A DNA stretch of 61,801 nucleotides from Alteribacillus persepolensis (GTDB lineage: Bacteria > Bacillota > Bacilli > Bacillales > Marinococcaceae), in NCBI RefSeq assembly GCF_900099605.1, contig NZ_FNDK01000020.1, forward strand, positions 1-61,801. Reading direction: 5' to 3'. Below are positions 42,679 to 54,438 of this stretch, in pieces. The notes under the pieces are model-generated. The model was not told where the DNA came from, did not search any database, and saw only the letters and a program-made list of their open reading frames with translations. The position numbers and the translations under genes were made by a program. Every line of letters begins with the position of its first letter. The first letter of the stretch is position 1.

Positions 42679-43215
42679 ATGTCTCGTATTGGTGTAAAGC
42701 CTATTGAAATTCCTGAAGGAGTTACTGTAACAATGGACGGTAACACTGTTACAGTGAAAGGTCCAAAAGGGGAACTCACTAGAGAGCTTCATCCGGATAT
42801 TAAAGTAAATATTGGTGAAAGTGAAATCACTTTTGAAAGACCTTCTAACCACAAAGAACACCGCTCCTTGCACGGCACTACCCGCAGCGTTGTGAACAAT
42901 ATGGTAGAAGGTGTAACAAAAGGGTATGAAAAAGGGCTTGAACTTGTTGGTGTCGGATACCGTGCATCCAAGTCCGGAAACAAACTTGTGCTCAACGTCG
43001 GCTATTCTCATCCTGTAGAGTACGAACCAGAGAACGGTGTAGAAATTGATGTTCCTTCCAACACAAAAGTTGTTGTAAAAGGCATTGATAAAGAGCTTGT
43101 TGGTGCAACAGCTTCCAATATTCGTGCTGTACGTACTCCTGAACCGTATAAAGGAAAAGGGATCCGTTACGAAAACGAATATGTACGCCGTAAGGAAGGT
43201 AAGACTGGGAAATAA
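42679..43215 (+). CDS. rplF: 50S ribosomal protein L6
   Basis: A 178-residue L6 made of two repeated domains, near the factor-binding site and sarcin-ricin loop. [15 protein letters not shown] and the [21 protein letters not shown] ending (21 residues, named by its ends) are typical. The ATG follows AACGGAGGTG. Confidence 0.98.
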   Translation: MSRIGVKPIEIPEGVTVTMDGNTVTVKGPKGELTRELHPDIKVNIGESEITFERPSNHKEHRSLHGTTRSVVNNMVEGVTKGYEKGLELVGVGYRASKSGNKLVLNVGYSHPVEYEPENGVEIDVPSNTKVVVKGIDKELVGATASNIRAVRTPEPYKGKGIRYENEYVRRKEGKTGK

Positions 43216-43250
43216 TAGCAGGTAACGGTTAAGGAAAGGAGGAACGATTC

Positions 43251-43613
43251 ATGGCCGCTAATAATACGAAGTACGCAAAGCGTAAAAAACGTCATGCAAG
43301 TATTCGTCAGAAAGTGAAAGGAACTTCTGAACGCCCGCGTTTGAATGTGTTCCGCTCTTCAAAGCATATTTATGCGCAATTAATTGACGATACAAAAGGC
43401 GAGACAATTGTGTCTGCTTCAACTGTAGAAAAAGATGTGGACGTTTCACATGGTGGAAATCAGGAAGCAGCTACAAAAGTTGGCGAACTAGTTGCGAAAC
43501 GAGCGTCTGAAAAAGGGTATGAGTCTGTTGTGTTTGATCGCGGAGGCTTTGTTTATCATGGCAGAGTGAAAGCACTCGCAGATGCAGCTCGTGAAAATGG
43601 ATTAAAATTTTAA
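43251..43613 (+). CDS. rplR: 50S ribosomal protein L18
   Basis: A 120-residue L18 that binds 5S rRNA together with L5. [16 protein letters not shown] and the ending [17 protein letters not shown] are typical. The ATG follows AAAGGAGG. Confidence 0.98.
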   Translation: MAANNTKYAKRKKRHASIRQKVKGTSERPRLNVFRSSKHIYAQLIDDTKGETIVSASTVEKDVDVSHGGNQEAATKVGELVAKRASEKGYESVVFDRGGFVYHGRVKALADAARENGLKF

Positions 43614-43634
43614 AGGTAGTAAGGAGGGAAAAGA

Positions 43635-44135
43635 ATGCAACAAATCGATGCTAGCAAACTTGATGTAGAAGAAAGAGTTGTAGCCATTAACCGTGTGGCA
43701 AAAGTAGTAAAGGGTGGACGTCGCTTCCGCTTTGCAGCTCTTGTTGTTGTTGGTGATCGTAATGGTCACGTAGGTTTTGGCATGGGTAAAGCACTAGAGG
43801 TGCCAGAAGCTATTCGTAAAGCTGTTGAGAACGGTAAAAAGAACATGGTTGAAGTGCCGAGAGTAGGAACAACTATTCCTCATGAGATTGTAGGTCGCTA
43901 TGGTGCAGGTAATGTGTTACTGAAACCTGCAGCAGAAGGTACCGGGGTTATTGCAGGTGGACCTGTACGTGCGGTACTTGAGCTGGCTGGTATCAGCGAT
44001 ATCCTCTCCAAGTCTCTTGGTTCCAACAACCCAATTAATATGGTTCGCGCTACCATTCAAGGTCTCACTGAGCTGAAAACAGCTGAAGAAGTTGCCAGAC
44101 TACGTGGTAAAAGCGTTGAAGAATTGTTAGGATAA
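43635..44135 (+). CDS. rpsE: 30S ribosomal protein S5
   Basis: A 166-residue S5, part of the decoding fidelity and mRNA entry site. The N-terminal double-stranded RNA-binding fold contains [20 protein letters not shown] (spectinomycin loop, wild-type length). The C-terminal domain has [18 protein letters not shown]. The ATG follows AAGGAGGG. Confidence 0.98.
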   Translation: MQQIDASKLDVEERVVAINRVAKVVKGGRRFRFAALVVVGDRNGHVGFGMGKALEVPEAIRKAVENGKKNMVEVPRVGTTIPHEIVGRYGAGNVLLKPAAEGTGVIAGGPVRAVLELAGISDILSKSLGSNNPINMVRATIQGLTELKTAEEVARLRGKSVEELLG

Positions 44136-44148
44136 GGAGGGATACGAT

Positions 44149-44337
44149 ATGGCAAAAAAAGTTGAAATCACCCTCAGTCGCAGTCTCATTGGTCGTCCGA
44201 AAGATCAACGTGTAACTGTAAAGACACTTGGTCTAAACAAAGTTAATCACAGTGTAGTGAAAGAAGACAACCCCGCTGTTCGCGGAATGATTAATAAAGT
44301 GTCTCACCTGTTAACTGTAAAAGAAATTGATGCATAA
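44149..44337 (+). CDS. rpmD: 50S ribosomal protein L30
   Basis: A 62-residue L30 of the 50[24 protein letters not shown] is spread over residues 7-29 and marks the family. The ATG follows TAAGGAGGG, 13 bases after rpsE. Confidence 0.97.
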   Translation: MAKKVEITLSRSLIGRPKDQRVTVKTLGLNKVNHSVVKEDNPAVRGMINKVSHLLTVKEIDA

Positions 44338-44368
44338 GTAACGATTCCTACGATAAGGAGGTGTCAGC

Positions 44369-44809
44369 ATGAAACTTCACGAGTTAAAACCTGCAGAAGG
44401 TTCCAAAAAAGAGCGCAATCGTGTAGGTCGTGGTGCTGCTACTGGTAATGGAAAAACAGCTGGACGTGGAACAAAAGGTCAAAAAGCTCGTTCCGGCGGT
44501 GGAGTACGTCCAGGTTTTGAAGGTGGCCAAAACCCTATCTACAAGCGTCTGCCTAAACGTGGTTTCACAAATCCAACCCGTAAAGAGTTTGCGATTGTTA
44601 ATGTTGAAACGCTCAACCGTTTTGATGCAGGGACAGAAGTTACTCCAGAACTTCTATTGAAAGAAGGTGTCATCAGTAAATCAAAAGATGGCATAAAAGT
44701 TCTGGGTAATGGGAACTTGGAAAAAGAGCTTCACGTGAAAGCTGATAAGTTCTCTGCTTCTGCGGTAAAAGCGATTGAAGCGGCCGGCGGAAAAACCGAG
44801 GTGATCTAA
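44369..44809 (+). CDS. rplO: 50S ribosomal protein L15
   Basis: A 146-residue L15. The glycine and arginine rich N-terminal extension ([18 protein letters not shown]) threads into 23S. The C-terminal domain ends with [15 protein letters not shown]. The stop overlaps the secY start by one base, a coupling also seen in B. subtilis. Confidence 0.98.
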   Translation: MKLHELKPAEGSKKERNRVGRGAATGNGKTAGRGTKGQKARSGGGVRPGFEGGQNPIYKRLPKRGFTNPTRKEFAIVNVETLNRFDAGTEVTPELLLKEGVISKSKDGIKVLGNGNLEKELHVKADKFSASAVKAIEAAGGKTEVI

Positions 44810-46098
44810 TGTTCCGCGCGATTTCAAATATCTTTCGCGTGAGTGATTTGAGAAGGAAGATTTTCTTCACTCTCGCTATGTTAGTTGTTTTTCGAATCGG
44901 CAGCTTCATTCCGGTTCCCGGATCGAACAATGACGTATTGAATTTCGCTGATCAAGCGAATGCTTTTGGCTTTTTAAACACGTTTGGCGGCGGCGCTCTC
45001 TCGCAATTTTCCATATTTGCTATGGGCGTCATGCCATACATTACTGCTTCCATTGTTGTACAGCTTTTAAGAATGGACGTTGTACCGAAATTCACAGAAT
45101 GGGCTAAACAAGGGGAAGCAGGACGCCGGAAGCTAGCACAATTTACTCGGTATTTCACTGTAGTCCTTGCTTTTATTCAAGGCTTAGGGATGTCTATCGG
45201 ATTTAACAACCTCTTTCCAGGTTTGATTCCTGATCCAAGCATCCCAAAATACATTTTTATTGCATTGGTAATGACCGCTGGTACTGCATTTTTAATGTGG
45301 CTTGGTGAACAAATTACTGCAAATGGAGTAGGTAACGGGATATCTATTCTTATCTTTGCAGGTATTGCAGCGGGCATACCGAACGGAATTAACCAGATTT
45401 ATGCTACTCAGATACAAGATGCTGATCAATTGTTTATGGGCATTGTCACGGTATTAATATTGGCAATTGCCGTGTTAGCTATTATTGTCGGGGTCATCTA
45501 TGTACAGCAAGCACTGAGAAAGGTTCCGATTCAATATGCAAAACGATTGGTTGGGCGCAGTCCAGCAGGTGGACAGTCCACGCATCTGCCATTAAAAGTA
45601 AACTCTGCTGGGGTAATTCCGGTCATTTTTGCGTTATCTCTGTTTATATTCCCTCCAACTATTGCAGGGTTTATAGGAGAAGATAATCCTGCAGCACGCT
45701 GGGTCATTCAAAACTTTGATTACACGCAGCCTGTTGGAATGATTATCTACGCAGGATTGATTATTGGGTTTACGTATTTTTACACATTTGTGCAAGTGAA
45801 CCCGGAGCAAATGGCAGAAAATCTGAAAAAACAGGGCGGGTATATTCCCGGAATACGACCTGGTAAGACAACGGAAACTTATATTCGTAGAATTTTGTAC
45901 CGCTTAACGTTTGTTGGTGCATTATTCCTTGCTGTTGTCTCAATCATCCCTGTTTTTTTCACAATACAAATGGGACTTCCTCAAACCATTCAGATTGGCG
46001 GTACTGGCTTACTGATTGTCGTCGGTGTTGCACTTGATACCATGAAGCAGATTGAAAGCCAGTTAATTCAACGTAGTTACAAAGGTTTCATCAAATAG
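44809..46098 (+). CDS. secY: Preprotein translocase subunit SecY
   Basis: A 429-residue channel protein with ten membrane segments. The plug region follows TM1, and the cytoplasmic loop with RKVPIQYAKR (TM6-7) contacts SecA and ribosomes. Its partner SecE is at 18729. The start overlaps rplO by one base and the internal ribosome site GAGGTG lies at the rplO end. Length and motifs are normal. Confidence 0.98.
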   Translation: MFRAISNIFRVSDLRRKIFFTLAMLVVFRIGSFIPVPGSNNDVLNFADQANAFGFLNTFGGGALSQFSIFAMGVMPYITASIVVQLLRMDVVPKFTEWAKQGEAGRRKLAQFTRYFTVVLAFIQGLGMSIGFNNLFPGLIPDPSIPKYIFIALVMTAGTAFLMWLGEQITANGVGNGISILIFAGIAAGIPNGINQIYATQIQDADQLFMGIVTVLILAIAVLAIIVGVIYVQQALRKVPIQYAKRLVGRSPAGGQSTHLPLKVNSAGVIPVIFALSLFIFPPTIAGFIGEDNPAARWVIQNFDYTQPVGMIIYAGLIIGFTYFYTFVQVNPEQMAENLKKQGGYIPGIRPGKTTETYIRRILYRLTFVGALFLAVVSIIPVFFTIQMGLPQTIQIGGTGLLIVVGVALDTMKQIESQLIQRSYKGFIK

Positions 46099-46145
46099 AT
46101 AGATTGAGGGGGAGGGGTGAGTACGTTCGCCTTGCCCCTGGCTGA

Positions 46146-47566
<1,421 letters not shown>

Positions 47567-47585
47567 AGCATAAGGTGATGACTGG

Positions 47586-47894
47586 ATGAAAGAGTCTGAA
47601 TCGCAGCCTGAAGTCGGCCAGATTGTCTTAACGAAGAAAGGCAGAGACGCTGGCAGCTTTGCGGTTGTTATTGGCATAATCGATGAACGGTTTATATTAA
47701 TTGCGGATGGGAACAAACGAAAGTTTGACCGAGCAAAGAAGAAAAATATAAACCATGTTATAATGTATCCGCATCTCTCCAAAGAGGTTAAGCGAAGCAT
47801 GGAAGAAACCGGACGTGTTACCAATGCAAAATTACGGTATGCTCTGCAAGATTTTTATAGAGAGCAGCCGGAAATACTGAAGGAAGGAGAGTAA
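47586..47894 (+). CDS. KOW-domain RNA-binding protein (L14e-like)
   Basis: A 102-residue protein with an N-terminal KOW-like fold (about 8-50): [21 protein letters not shown] and [14 protein letters not shown] are the recognisable parts, the first 21 residues named loosely. It resembles archaeal and eukaryotic L14e. A homologue sits in the same place in B. subtilis (ybzG). The role is not known; an RNA or ribosome function is inferred from fold and position. The ATG follows AAGGTGATG. Confidence 0.8.
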   Translation: MKESESQPEVGQIVLTKKGRDAGSFAVVIGIIDERFILIADGNKRKFDRAKKKNINHVIMYPHLSKEVKRSMEETGRVTNAKLRYALQDFYREQPEILKEGE

Positions 47895-47898
47895 ATTC

Positions 47899-48117
47899 AT
47901 GGCCAAAGATGATGTTATCGAAATGGAAGGCACAGTTATTGAGCCGCTTCCAAACGCCATGTTTCGAGTGGAGCTTGAAAACGGGCATAAAATTCTGGCT
48001 CACGTATCAGGTAAGATTCGTATGCACTTCATTCGAATTCTTCCTGGAGACAAGGTAACTGTGGAAATTTCCCCATACGATTTGTCCCGCGGACGGATAA
48101 CGTATCGCTATAAATAA
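47899..48117 (+). CDS. infA: Translation initiation factor IF-1
   Basis: A 72-residue OB-fold protein that binds the 30S A site during initiation. [20 protein letters not shown] and the ending [15 protein letters not shown] are typical. The ATG follows GAAGGAGAG, four bases after the KOW protein. Confidence 0.98.
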   Translation: MAKDDVIEMEGTVIEPLPNAMFRVELENGHKILAHVSGKIRMHFIRILPGDKVTVEISPYDLSRGRITYRYK

Positions 48118-48192
48118 TGCTTTATTCGAAACATTAAAGTGAGTCCGAACTACGTTTACTCTCGCATGTACTCCGCGCAGTTAAGGAGGTAA

Positions 48193-48312
<120 letters not shown>

Positions 48313-48334
48313 TAAAAAAGGAGGTGTCGCTCAC

Positions 48335-48700
48335 ATGGCACGTATTGCAGGTATTGATATTCCTCGTGATAAACGAATTTCTATTGCCCTTACGTATGTG
48401 TATGGTATCGGGAAATCCCTTGCTCTTGACATCGTAAAAGAAGCTGGGGTAAGCGAAGAAACTCGCGTTCGTGATTTAACGGAAGAAGAATTAGCACAAA
48501 TTCGTACTGTGGTAGAGAATTACACGGTAGAAGGTGACCTTCGTCGTGAAAAATCTTTAAACATCAAACGTTTGATTGAAATTGGAAGCTACCGAGGTAT
48601 TCGTCACCGTCGTGGACTGCCAGCACGAGGACAACACACGAAAAACAATTCTCGTACAAGAAAAGGACCTCGTCGTACAGTAGCAAACAAGAAAAAATAA
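48335..48700 (+). CDS. rpsM: 30S ribosomal protein S13
   Basis: A 121-residue S13 of the 30S head; its basic C-terminal tail contacts P-site t[23 protein letters not shown] and the ending [20 protein letters not shown] are typical. The ATG follows AAGGAGGTG. Confidence 0.98.
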   Translation: MARIAGIDIPRDKRISIALTYVYGIGKSLALDIVKEAGVSEETRVRDLTEEELAQIRTVVENYTVEGDLRREKSLNIKRLIEIGSYRGIRHRRGLPARGQHTKNNSRTRKGPRRTVANKKK

Positions 48701-48723
48701 TTGAGCAAAGGAGGTAAGTTACC

Positions 48724-49116
48724 ATGGCAAAAGCAAAGACAAACACACGCAAACGTCGTCAACGCAAGAATATAGAGTCTGGTATTGCGCATATCCGCTC
48801 TACATTTAACAACACAATCGTAACAATTACCGATACACAAGGAAATGCGCTTTCTTGGGCAAGTGCTGGTGCACTTGGTTTTAAAGGCTCTCGTAAGTCT
48901 ACTCCATTTGCAGCACAAATGGCAGCTGAAACAGCAACAAAAGCAGCAATGGAACACGGCTTGAAAACAGTTGAAGTTGCTGTGAAAGGTCCAGGTGCAG
49001 GTCGTGAAGCAGCTATTCGTTCGTTACAAGCTACAGGGCTTGACGTTAGTGTTATCCGCGATGTAACTCCGGTACCTCACAATGGCTGCCGCCCGCCGAA
49101 ACGTCGCAGAGTTTAA
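48724..49116 (+). CDS. rpsK: 30S ribosomal protein S11
   Basis: A 130-residue S11 of the 30S platform, near the anti-Shine-Dalgarno region. [18 protein letters not shown] and the ending [16 protein letters not shown] are typical. The ATG follows AAAGGAGG. The 187 bases after it, before rpoA, hold two weak inverted repeats (49156-49186 and 49240-49270). There is no S4 gene here; as in B. subtilis, rpsD must lie elsewhere. Confidence 0.98.
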   Translation: MAKAKTNTRKRRQRKNIESGIAHIRSTFNNTIVTITDTQGNALSWASAGALGFKGSRKSTPFAAQMAAETATKAAMEHGLKTVEVAVKGPGAGREAAIRSLQATGLDVSVIRDVTPVPHNGCRPPKRRRV

Positions 49117-49303
49117 CCCGCAGAAGTATAGTTTTTCCTGAAGTGTCAATAATGGGTAAGGCTAAGCATAGGACGGATCCCCTTACGCATTGTTGACGAG
49201 TAAGGCTGTTATCGTGATCGGGACTGCCTAATGCAAAATTCCGGATAGACGGGGAAAACCTTCTGCCGGAGTTTGGACGTTTTGAAGGAGGGTATTGTAA
49301 AGA

Positions 49304-50248
49304 ATGATCGAAATCGAAAAGCCTAATATCGAAACGATTGAAGTAAGCGAGGATGCCAAGTATGGCAAATTTGTTGTAGAACCGCTAGAACGCGGCTACG
49401 GCACAACACTAGGAAATTCCTTGCGTCGTATCCTTTTATCCTCCCTTCCAGGAGCTGCTGTCACGACGGTTCAAATCGACGGAGTGCTTCATGAATTTTC
49501 AACCATTGAAGGGGTTGTCGAGGATGTCACTACGATCGTTTTGAATTTAAAAAAGCTTGCCCTGAAAATTTACTCCGATGAAGAAAAAGTGCTTGAAATT
49601 GATGCACAAGGCAAAGGCGTTGTTACGGCAAGAGACATCACGCACGATAGCGACGTGGAAATTCTTAATCCGGATTTACACATTGCCACGCTAACAGATG
49701 GTGCTAATTTTCATATGCGCTTGACAGCACAACGCGGCCGCGGTTATGTTCCTGCAGAGGGTAATAATAGTGAGGATCTCCCTATCGGTGTTCTTCCTAT
49801 TGATTCAATTTATACCCCTGTTGCTCGTGTGAATTATCAAGTAGAAAATACTCGGGTTGGTCAAATTACGAACTACGATAAGTTAACACTTGATGTATGG
49901 ACTGATGGCAGCATTCGTCCCGAAGAAGCCGTGTCGCTGGGTGCTAAAATTATGAACGAACACTTAAATATATTCATTGGTCTTACCGATCAAGCACAAA
50001 ATGCTGAAATTATGGTCGAAAAAGAAGAAGACCAAAAAGAAAAAGTGCTTGAAATGACGATTGAAGAACTCGATTTATCTGTTCGGTCATATAACTGCTT
50101 GAAGCGTGCCGGCATTAATACAGTGCAGGAACTAACGCAAAAATCGGAAGAAGATATGATGAAAGTGCGAAACCTTGGACGCAAGTCTCTTGAAGAAGTT
50201 CAAGAGAAGCTGAGCGAACTAGGTCTTGGCTTGCGTAAGGAAGAGTAA
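49304..50248 (+). CDS. rpoA: DNA-directed RNA polymerase subunit alpha
   Basis: A 314-residue alpha subunit. The N-terminal dimer domain (about 1-228) contains [22 protein letters not shown], here named by its ends, and the C-terminal domain (about 245-310) has the helix-hairpin-helix [16 protein letters not shown] that binds UP elements. The ATG follows GAAGGAGGG. Beta and beta' are at 23161 and 26836, so all core subunits except omega and delta/epsilon lie in this window. Confidence 0.98.
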   Translation: MIEIEKPNIETIEVSEDAKYGKFVVEPLERGYGTTLGNSLRRILLSSLPGAAVTTVQIDGVLHEFSTIEGVVEDVTTIVLNLKKLALKIYSDEEKVLEIDAQGKGVVTARDITHDSDVEILNPDLHIATLTDGANFHMRLTAQRGRGYVPAEGNNSEDLPIGVLPIDSIYTPVARVNYQVENTRVGQITNYDKLTLDVWTDGSIRPEEAVSLGAKIMNEHLNIFIGLTDQAQNAEIMVEKEEDQKEKVLEMTIEELDLSVRSYNCLKRAGINTVQELTQKSEEDMMKVRNLGRKSLEEVQEKLSELGLGLRKEE

Positions 50249-50297
50249 GGCAACAAAGAAAGTAATAACGGTTTTGGTAAAAGGAGGGGAAACAGAT

Positions 50298-50663
50298 ATG
50301 TCTGCATATGCAAAGCTTGGACGTGATAGTTCTGCACGCAAAGCACTTTTTCGTGACCTTGCGACAGATCTCATTATCAATGAACGTATTGAAACTACGC
50401 ATGCAAAAGCAAAAGAACTACGCCCAATCGTAGAGAAAATGGTGACACTTGGTAAGCGCGGCGATTTACATGCTCGTCGTCAAGCTGCTCAATTTGTGCG
50501 TAAAGAGATTGCTGATGAGGAAACAGGTAAAGATGCCGTTCAAAAACTATTTGACGACATCGCTCCTCGTTACGAAGAACGCCAAGGAGGTTACACTCGT
50601 GTGTTAAAAGTGGGACCTCGCCGCGGTGATTCTGCTGAATTGGCGATCATTGAGTTTGTTTAA
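50298..50663 (+). CDS. rplQ: 50S ribosomal protein L17
   Basis: A 121-residue L17. [20 protein letters not shown] and the ending [21 protein letters not shown] (named by its ends) are typical. The ATG follows AAAGGAGGGG; the open frame upstream overlaps the rpoA end and is not used. Last gene of the S10-spc-alpha run, before a large terminator. Confidence 0.98.
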   Translation: MSAYAKLGRDSSARKALFRDLATDLIINERIETTHAKAKELRPIVEKMVTLGKRGDLHARRQAAQFVRKEIADEETGKDAVQKLFDDIAPRYEERQGGYTRVLKVGPRRGDSAELAIIEFV

Positions 50664-50770
50664 GGCTTCCCTCTGCTTGATTAGATGTGTTTGATATCTA
50701 GTAATGGGGCCGTGATTTGACAACACGTGAAGTGTTTGTCTATACAAAACCACCTATACAAAATATCCGT

Positions 50771-50824
50771 AAGGGCAAGACTGGACCTATCTATATAGGT
50801 TACGACGTCTATGCCCTTTTTTTA
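50771..50824 (+). terminator. Terminator of the ribosomal protein run
   Basis: AAGGGCA-AGAC (50771-50781) pairs with GTCT-TGCCCTT (50807-50818), with an inner stem ACCTAT/ATAGGT (50785-50800), followed by TTTTTTT. It closes the run that began at the S10 promoter. The 107 bases between the rplQ stop and the hairpin show nothing further. Confidence 0.88.
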
Positions 50825-50968
50825 TACACGTTTGTTTTAGACTATAAGGAACATGTTTATTGTTATAACATCAAATAATGTCAAAAGAGGCAGGTAAATA
50901 TATAACAGCACCGACACAAACCAGCATTTCTTTTTCAATTTGTTATAGTGGTTTGGTGCAAAAGGCAA

Positions 50969-50997
50969 TTGAGGTATTTTCGTCAACCTATTATAAT
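50969..50997 (+). promoter_or_regulatory. Promoter of ecfA1-ecfA2-ecfT-truA
   Basis: TTGAGG (50969-50974), 17-base spacer, perfect TATAAT (50992-50997), about 50 bases before ecfA1. In B. subtilis these genes are usually read from upstream too. Confidence 0.68.
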
Positions 50998-51048
50998 TGT
51001 GGTGTTAACATTTTATAAGGAAATGCAGGGAAGATAGAGGTGGCATAC

Positions 51049-51873
51049 ATGCTTGCGGCGCAGTTTAACGAGGTTTGGTTTCAATATGAGCCAAGTGGCC
51101 CTTGGATTTTAAAAAATATTCGCTCGTCTGTAGAAAAAGGAGAATGGATTACCATTCTAGGTCCAAATGGTTCTGGAAAATCGACGCTTTCTCGTTTGTG
51201 CAATGGATTATTTATCCCGACAAAAGGTGATGTGCTCATTGAAGAGTTATCGACAAAAGAGCAACAAAATATAGCAGAAGTTAGAAAGCGTGCAGGCATG
51301 GTTTTTCAAAACCCTGATCACCAATTTGTTGCTCCTACCGTTCGAGATGATATAGCGTTTGGGATGGAAAATATCGGCGTGCCTCGAGAAGAAATGGTGG
51401 CAAGAATTGAAGCAGTGGCAAGACAAGTTGGAATACAAACATTGCTTGATGTGGAGCCGCATCGTTTGTCAGGCGGCCAAAAACAGCGAGTAGCTATTGC
51501 TGGCATTCTTGCTCTTCAACCTAACATGATGATTCTCGATGAAGTGACATCCATGCTTGACCCGAAAGGAAAAAGGGAAGTCATGGCGACGATAGAGCAG
51601 CTTCACAGAAAGAATGGTGTAACAGTTATATCGGTGACACATCATTTACAAGAAGCATTGTTGTCTGATCGTATATGGTATATGGAGGCAGGAGAGATAG
51701 CCTTAGACATTCCGACATCAGAAATAATGAACTACGTGGACTGGTTCAGTGACAAAGGTATTCCACTTCCGTATGCAATATCTTTATGGCAAGAATTACG
51801 TGATAATGATGATGTAATACCTACTTTGAATTGTTTTATTAGGGAGAATATGACGTATGAAGATCACGTTTGA
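51049..51873 (+). CDS. ecfA1: ECF transporter ATPase EcfA1
   Basis: A 274-residue ABC ATPase of the shared energy-coupling module for vitamin uptake. Walker A GPNGSGKST (38-46), Q-loop VFQNPDHQF, signature LSGGQ (140-144), Walker B MMILDE. Residue after Walker B is Glu, as required. The ATG at 51049 lies seven bases after GAGGTG; a GTG at 51040 would add three residues. It forms a pair with EcfA2 on EcfT. The reading frame overlaps ecfA2 by 17 bases. Confidence 0.96.
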   Translation: MLAAQFNEVWFQYEPSGPWILKNIRSSVEKGEWITILGPNGSGKSTLSRLCNGLFIPTKGDVLIEELSTKEQQNIAEVRKRAGMVFQNPDHQFVAPTVRDDIAFGMENIGVPREEMVARIEAVARQVGIQTLLDVEPHRLSGGQKQRVAIAGILALQPNMMILDEVTSMLDPKGKREVMATIEQLHRKNGVTVISVTHHLQEALLSDRIWYMEAGEIALDIPTSEIMNYVDWFSDKGIPLPYAISLWQELRDNDDVIPTLNCFIRENMTYEDHV

Positions 51874-52729
51874 TAACGTCCATCACATTTACATGGAGAA
51901 AACACCATTTGAAACAACGGCTTTAAAAGATATTACGGTAACGCTTCCCGAAGGAACGTGTTCAGCTGTAATAGGCAGAACCGGTTCTGGAAAGTCAACG
52001 CTCGTGCAGCATATCAATGGTCTGTTAAAACCGACAAGTGGAAAGGTAATGGTTGGAGATCAAATTATTCATGCCAAAACAAAGCGTAAACAGTTGAAGC
52101 TGCTGCGCAGACAGGTCGGTATGGTGTTTCAATATCCTGAACATCAATTGTTTGAGGACACCGTAGAAAAAGATTTATTATTCGGTCCTAAAAATATTGG
52201 TTTAAATACAACAAAAATAAAGAAAAAACTTCCTGAGCTTCTTGAGTTAGTTGGTTTAGAGCCGTCATTATTAGAGCGTTCGCCATTTGATCTGAGTGGA
52301 GGGCAAATGCGAAGAGTAGCTATTGCCAGTGTCTTGGCGATGGAGCCAAATGTTCTTATATTAGATGAACCAACAGCAGGCCTTGATCCGAAAGGCCAGG
52401 AAGATATTTTAACGCTGCTGAAGGATTGGCAAGAAAAATACCAGATAACCATGATAATTATTACACATCAAATGGAAGAAGCTTCACGGCTGGCTGAAAA
52501 GCTGATTGTCATGGATAACGGCCAGATAGCGATGGAGGGCCGGCCAGAGGATATTTATGCCCAAAATCAAATGCTGCAACAGTTAGATCTTGATGTTCCA
52601 GAAAGAGTGAAAGTATTAAAATATCTAGAAGAATCATTAGGCATTCGCTTTTCAAAATGGTCTCTTACACCTAAAGAAGCTGCGAGTGAATTGAACATGT
52701 GGATGAAAAAGGAGAAGAACCATGTTTGA
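51857..52729 (+). CDS. ecfA2: ECF transporter ATPase EcfA2
   Basis: A 290-residue ABC ATPase, the partner of EcfA1. Walker A GRTGSGKST (40-48), Q-loop VFQYPEHQLFE, signature LSGGQ, Walker B VLILDEPTAGLDP. The ATG follows AGGGAGAATATGACGT within the end of ecfA1. The separate substrate-binding S components are encoded elsewhere, so this module can serve several vitamins. It overlaps ecfT by eight bases. Confidence 0.96.
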   Translation: MKITFDNVHHIYMEKTPFETTALKDITVTLPEGTCSAVIGRTGSGKSTLVQHINGLLKPTSGKVMVGDQIIHAKTKRKQLKLLRRQVGMVFQYPEHQLFEDTVEKDLLFGPKNIGLNTTKIKKKLPELLELVGLEPSLLERSPFDLSGGQMRRVAIASVLAMEPNVLILDEPTAGLDPKGQEDILTLLKDWQEKYQITMIIITHQMEEASRLAEKLIVMDNGQIAMEGRPEDIYAQNQMLQQLDLDVPERVKVLKYLEESLGIRFSKWSLTPKEAASELNMWMKKEKNHV

Positions 52730-53519
52730 GCATGTTGTTATTGGCCAGTATCTTCCTGGACGTTCATATTTACATAAAATGGATGCCCGCTCTAAACTAG
52801 CATCGGTTTTCTTGCTGATTATTATTGTTTTTATGACAAACACATGGGCTGGCTATGGGCTGCTGTGGGCAGGAGCAGTATTGGTTTATTTGTTGTCAGG
52901 AGTATCGTTTAGGTATATTCGAAAAGGCATGTTTCCCATTTTTCTTTTAATTATTTTTACGTTTATTCTTCATGCGCTTTTTACACAAGAAGGTGATGTG
53001 CTCGTCTCTGTTGGTGTGTTCACTCTTTATGAAGGTGGAGTTGAACAAGGCTTATTTATCGCGTTTCGTTTGTTACTGCTTGTCTTTTTTACGTCTTTAT
53101 TAACCTTAACAACAAGCCCTATTGATTTAACAGACGCATTAGAGCAGATCTTTACGCCATTGAAACGCTTTGGTGTACCCGCACATGAAATTGCCTTAAT
53201 GATGTCGATTGCCATTCGTTTTATTCCTACATTGCTGCAAGAGACAGAGAAAATTATTAAAGCGCAATCAGCAAGAGGAGCAGATTTTAGCAAAGGAACG
53301 TGGAAAGAACGTTCGCAAGCCTTTGTTGCATTGCTGGTGCCATTATTTGTCCGTGCGTTTAAACGGGCAGAAGATCTCGCATTTGCTATGGAAGCACGCG
53401 GCTATAATGGCGGCGAGGGTCGTACAAAGTTGAGGAAGTTGACTTGGACATTGCGGGATAGTGCAGCTTGTGCAGCCGTTGTAATATTTGGCATATGTCT
53501 GTTTTTCTTCAGGAGCTAA
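52722..53519 (+). CDS. ecfT: ECF transporter transmembrane subunit EcfT
   Basis: A 265-residue membrane protein with about five to six segments and the two cytoplasmic coupling helices that hold the Ala-Arg-Gly type motifs (SARGADF and EARGYNG) contacting the ATPases. It links both ATPases to exchangeable S components. Its ATG lies after AAGGAGAAG inside the end of ecfA2. Confidence 0.95.
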   Translation: MFEHVVIGQYLPGRSYLHKMDARSKLASVFLLIIIVFMTNTWAGYGLLWAGAVLVYLLSGVSFRYIRKGMFPIFLLIIFTFILHALFTQEGDVLVSVGVFTLYEGGVEQGLFIAFRLLLLVFFTSLLTLTTSPIDLTDALEQIFTPLKRFGVPAHEIALMMSIAIRFIPTLLQETEKIIKAQSARGADFSKGTWKERSQAFVALLVPLFVRAFKRAEDLAFAMEARGYNGGEGRTKLRKLTWTLRDSAACAAVVIFGICLFFFRS

Positions 53520-53532
53520 GAGGTGATATATC

Positions 53533-54300
53533 GTGCAGCGAGTAAAAGCAATTGTCAGTTATGACGGTACCTTGTTTTCAGGATGGCAAAAACAACCGAA
53601 TAAACGAACGGTACAAACGGAGCTTGAGAAGGCTTTACGCTCCATTCATAAAGGAGAAGATGTCCGTGTGACAGCTTCCGGAAGAACAGACGCTTCTGTG
53701 CATGCAATTGCCCAAACCGTTCACTTTGACACACCACTTGCTATACCAGAAGACAAGTGGCCAAAGGCAATCAACAGCAAGCTTCCAGACGATGTTCAAG
53801 TGAAAAGGGCTGTATATGCACATGCTGACTTTCATGCTCGTTTTGATGCAGTTGAAAAGGAATACCACTACCGTGTGCTGACTAGCCGGACGAAAGATAT
53901 TTTTCGCAGAAATTATGTGTTTTTTTATCCTTATCCAATTGATGTGAAAAAAATGAAGGAAGCAGCAGCATATTTAAAAGGCACGCATAATTTTTCTTCT
54001 TTCTGTGCATCAGGTACAGACGTTGTTGATATGGTGCGTACAATTTATAGAGCTGAAATCATGGAAAAAAACGATGAACTGCACTTTATTTTTCGTGGGA
54101 ACGGCTTTTTATATAATATGGTTCGTATTATGGTCGGTACGTTGTTAGAAGTAGGGAAAGGCAGACGGGAAGCAGAGGACATGTCTGCTATTATTGCTGC
54201 CAAAAAGCGAAGTGCTGCTGGGAAAACTGCACCTGGGCACGGTTTGTATTTGTGGGAAGTATGTTATGAAGAGGACAAAAAACAACGACACCAGGTGTAG
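53533..54300 (+). CDS. truA: tRNA pseudouridine(38-40) synthase TruA
   Basis: A 255-residue TruA. The catalytic Asp is D53 in ASGRTDASVHA (GRTD at 50-53). Conserved ARFDAVEKEYHYR and the FLYNMVRIMVGTLLEVG segment complete the active site. It modifies the anticodon arm of several tRNAs. It starts with GTG after AGAGGTGA, 13 bases after ecfT. The L13 promoter begins eight bases after its stop. Confidence 0.97.
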   Translation: MQRVKAIVSYDGTLFSGWQKQPNKRTVQTELEKALRSIHKGEDVRVTASGRTDASVHAIAQTVHFDTPLAIPEDKWPKAINSKLPDDVQVKRAVYAHADFHARFDAVEKEYHYRVLTSRTKDIFRRNYVFFYPYPIDVKKMKEAAAYLKGTHNFSSFCASGTDVVDMVRTIYRAEIMEKNDELHFIFRGNGFLYNMVRIMVGTLLEVGKGRREAEDMSAIIAAKKRSAAGKTAPGHGLYLWEVCYEEDKKQRHQV

Positions 54301-54307
54301 CAAGTCA

Positions 54308-54336
54308 TTGACATTTACCTTGCAATGTTATATGAT
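54308..54336 (+). promoter_or_regulatory. Promoter of rplM-rpsI
   Basis: A perfect TTGACA (54308-54313), 17-base spacer, TATGAT (54331-54336), directly after truA. Confidence 0.8.
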
Positions 54337-54342
54337 GTTATT

Positions 54343-54426
54343 TGGCATTTCACGTCCCACAGCCCCGGGAGCGGAAATGATGAACGTAATGACATGTGAT
54401 ATATAAATGAAACGAGGAAAGATTTA
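54343..54426 (+). promoter_or_regulatory. Ribosomal protein L13 leader
   Basis: The transcript starts with an 85-base leader that contains the block TTTCACGTCCCACAGCCCC and GGGAGCGGAAATGATG, which I recognise as the Firmicute L13 leader type. L13 (or S9) is thought to bind it for autoregulation. The recognition is by eye. Confidence 0.6.
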
Positions 54427-54438
54427 GGAGGGACAATG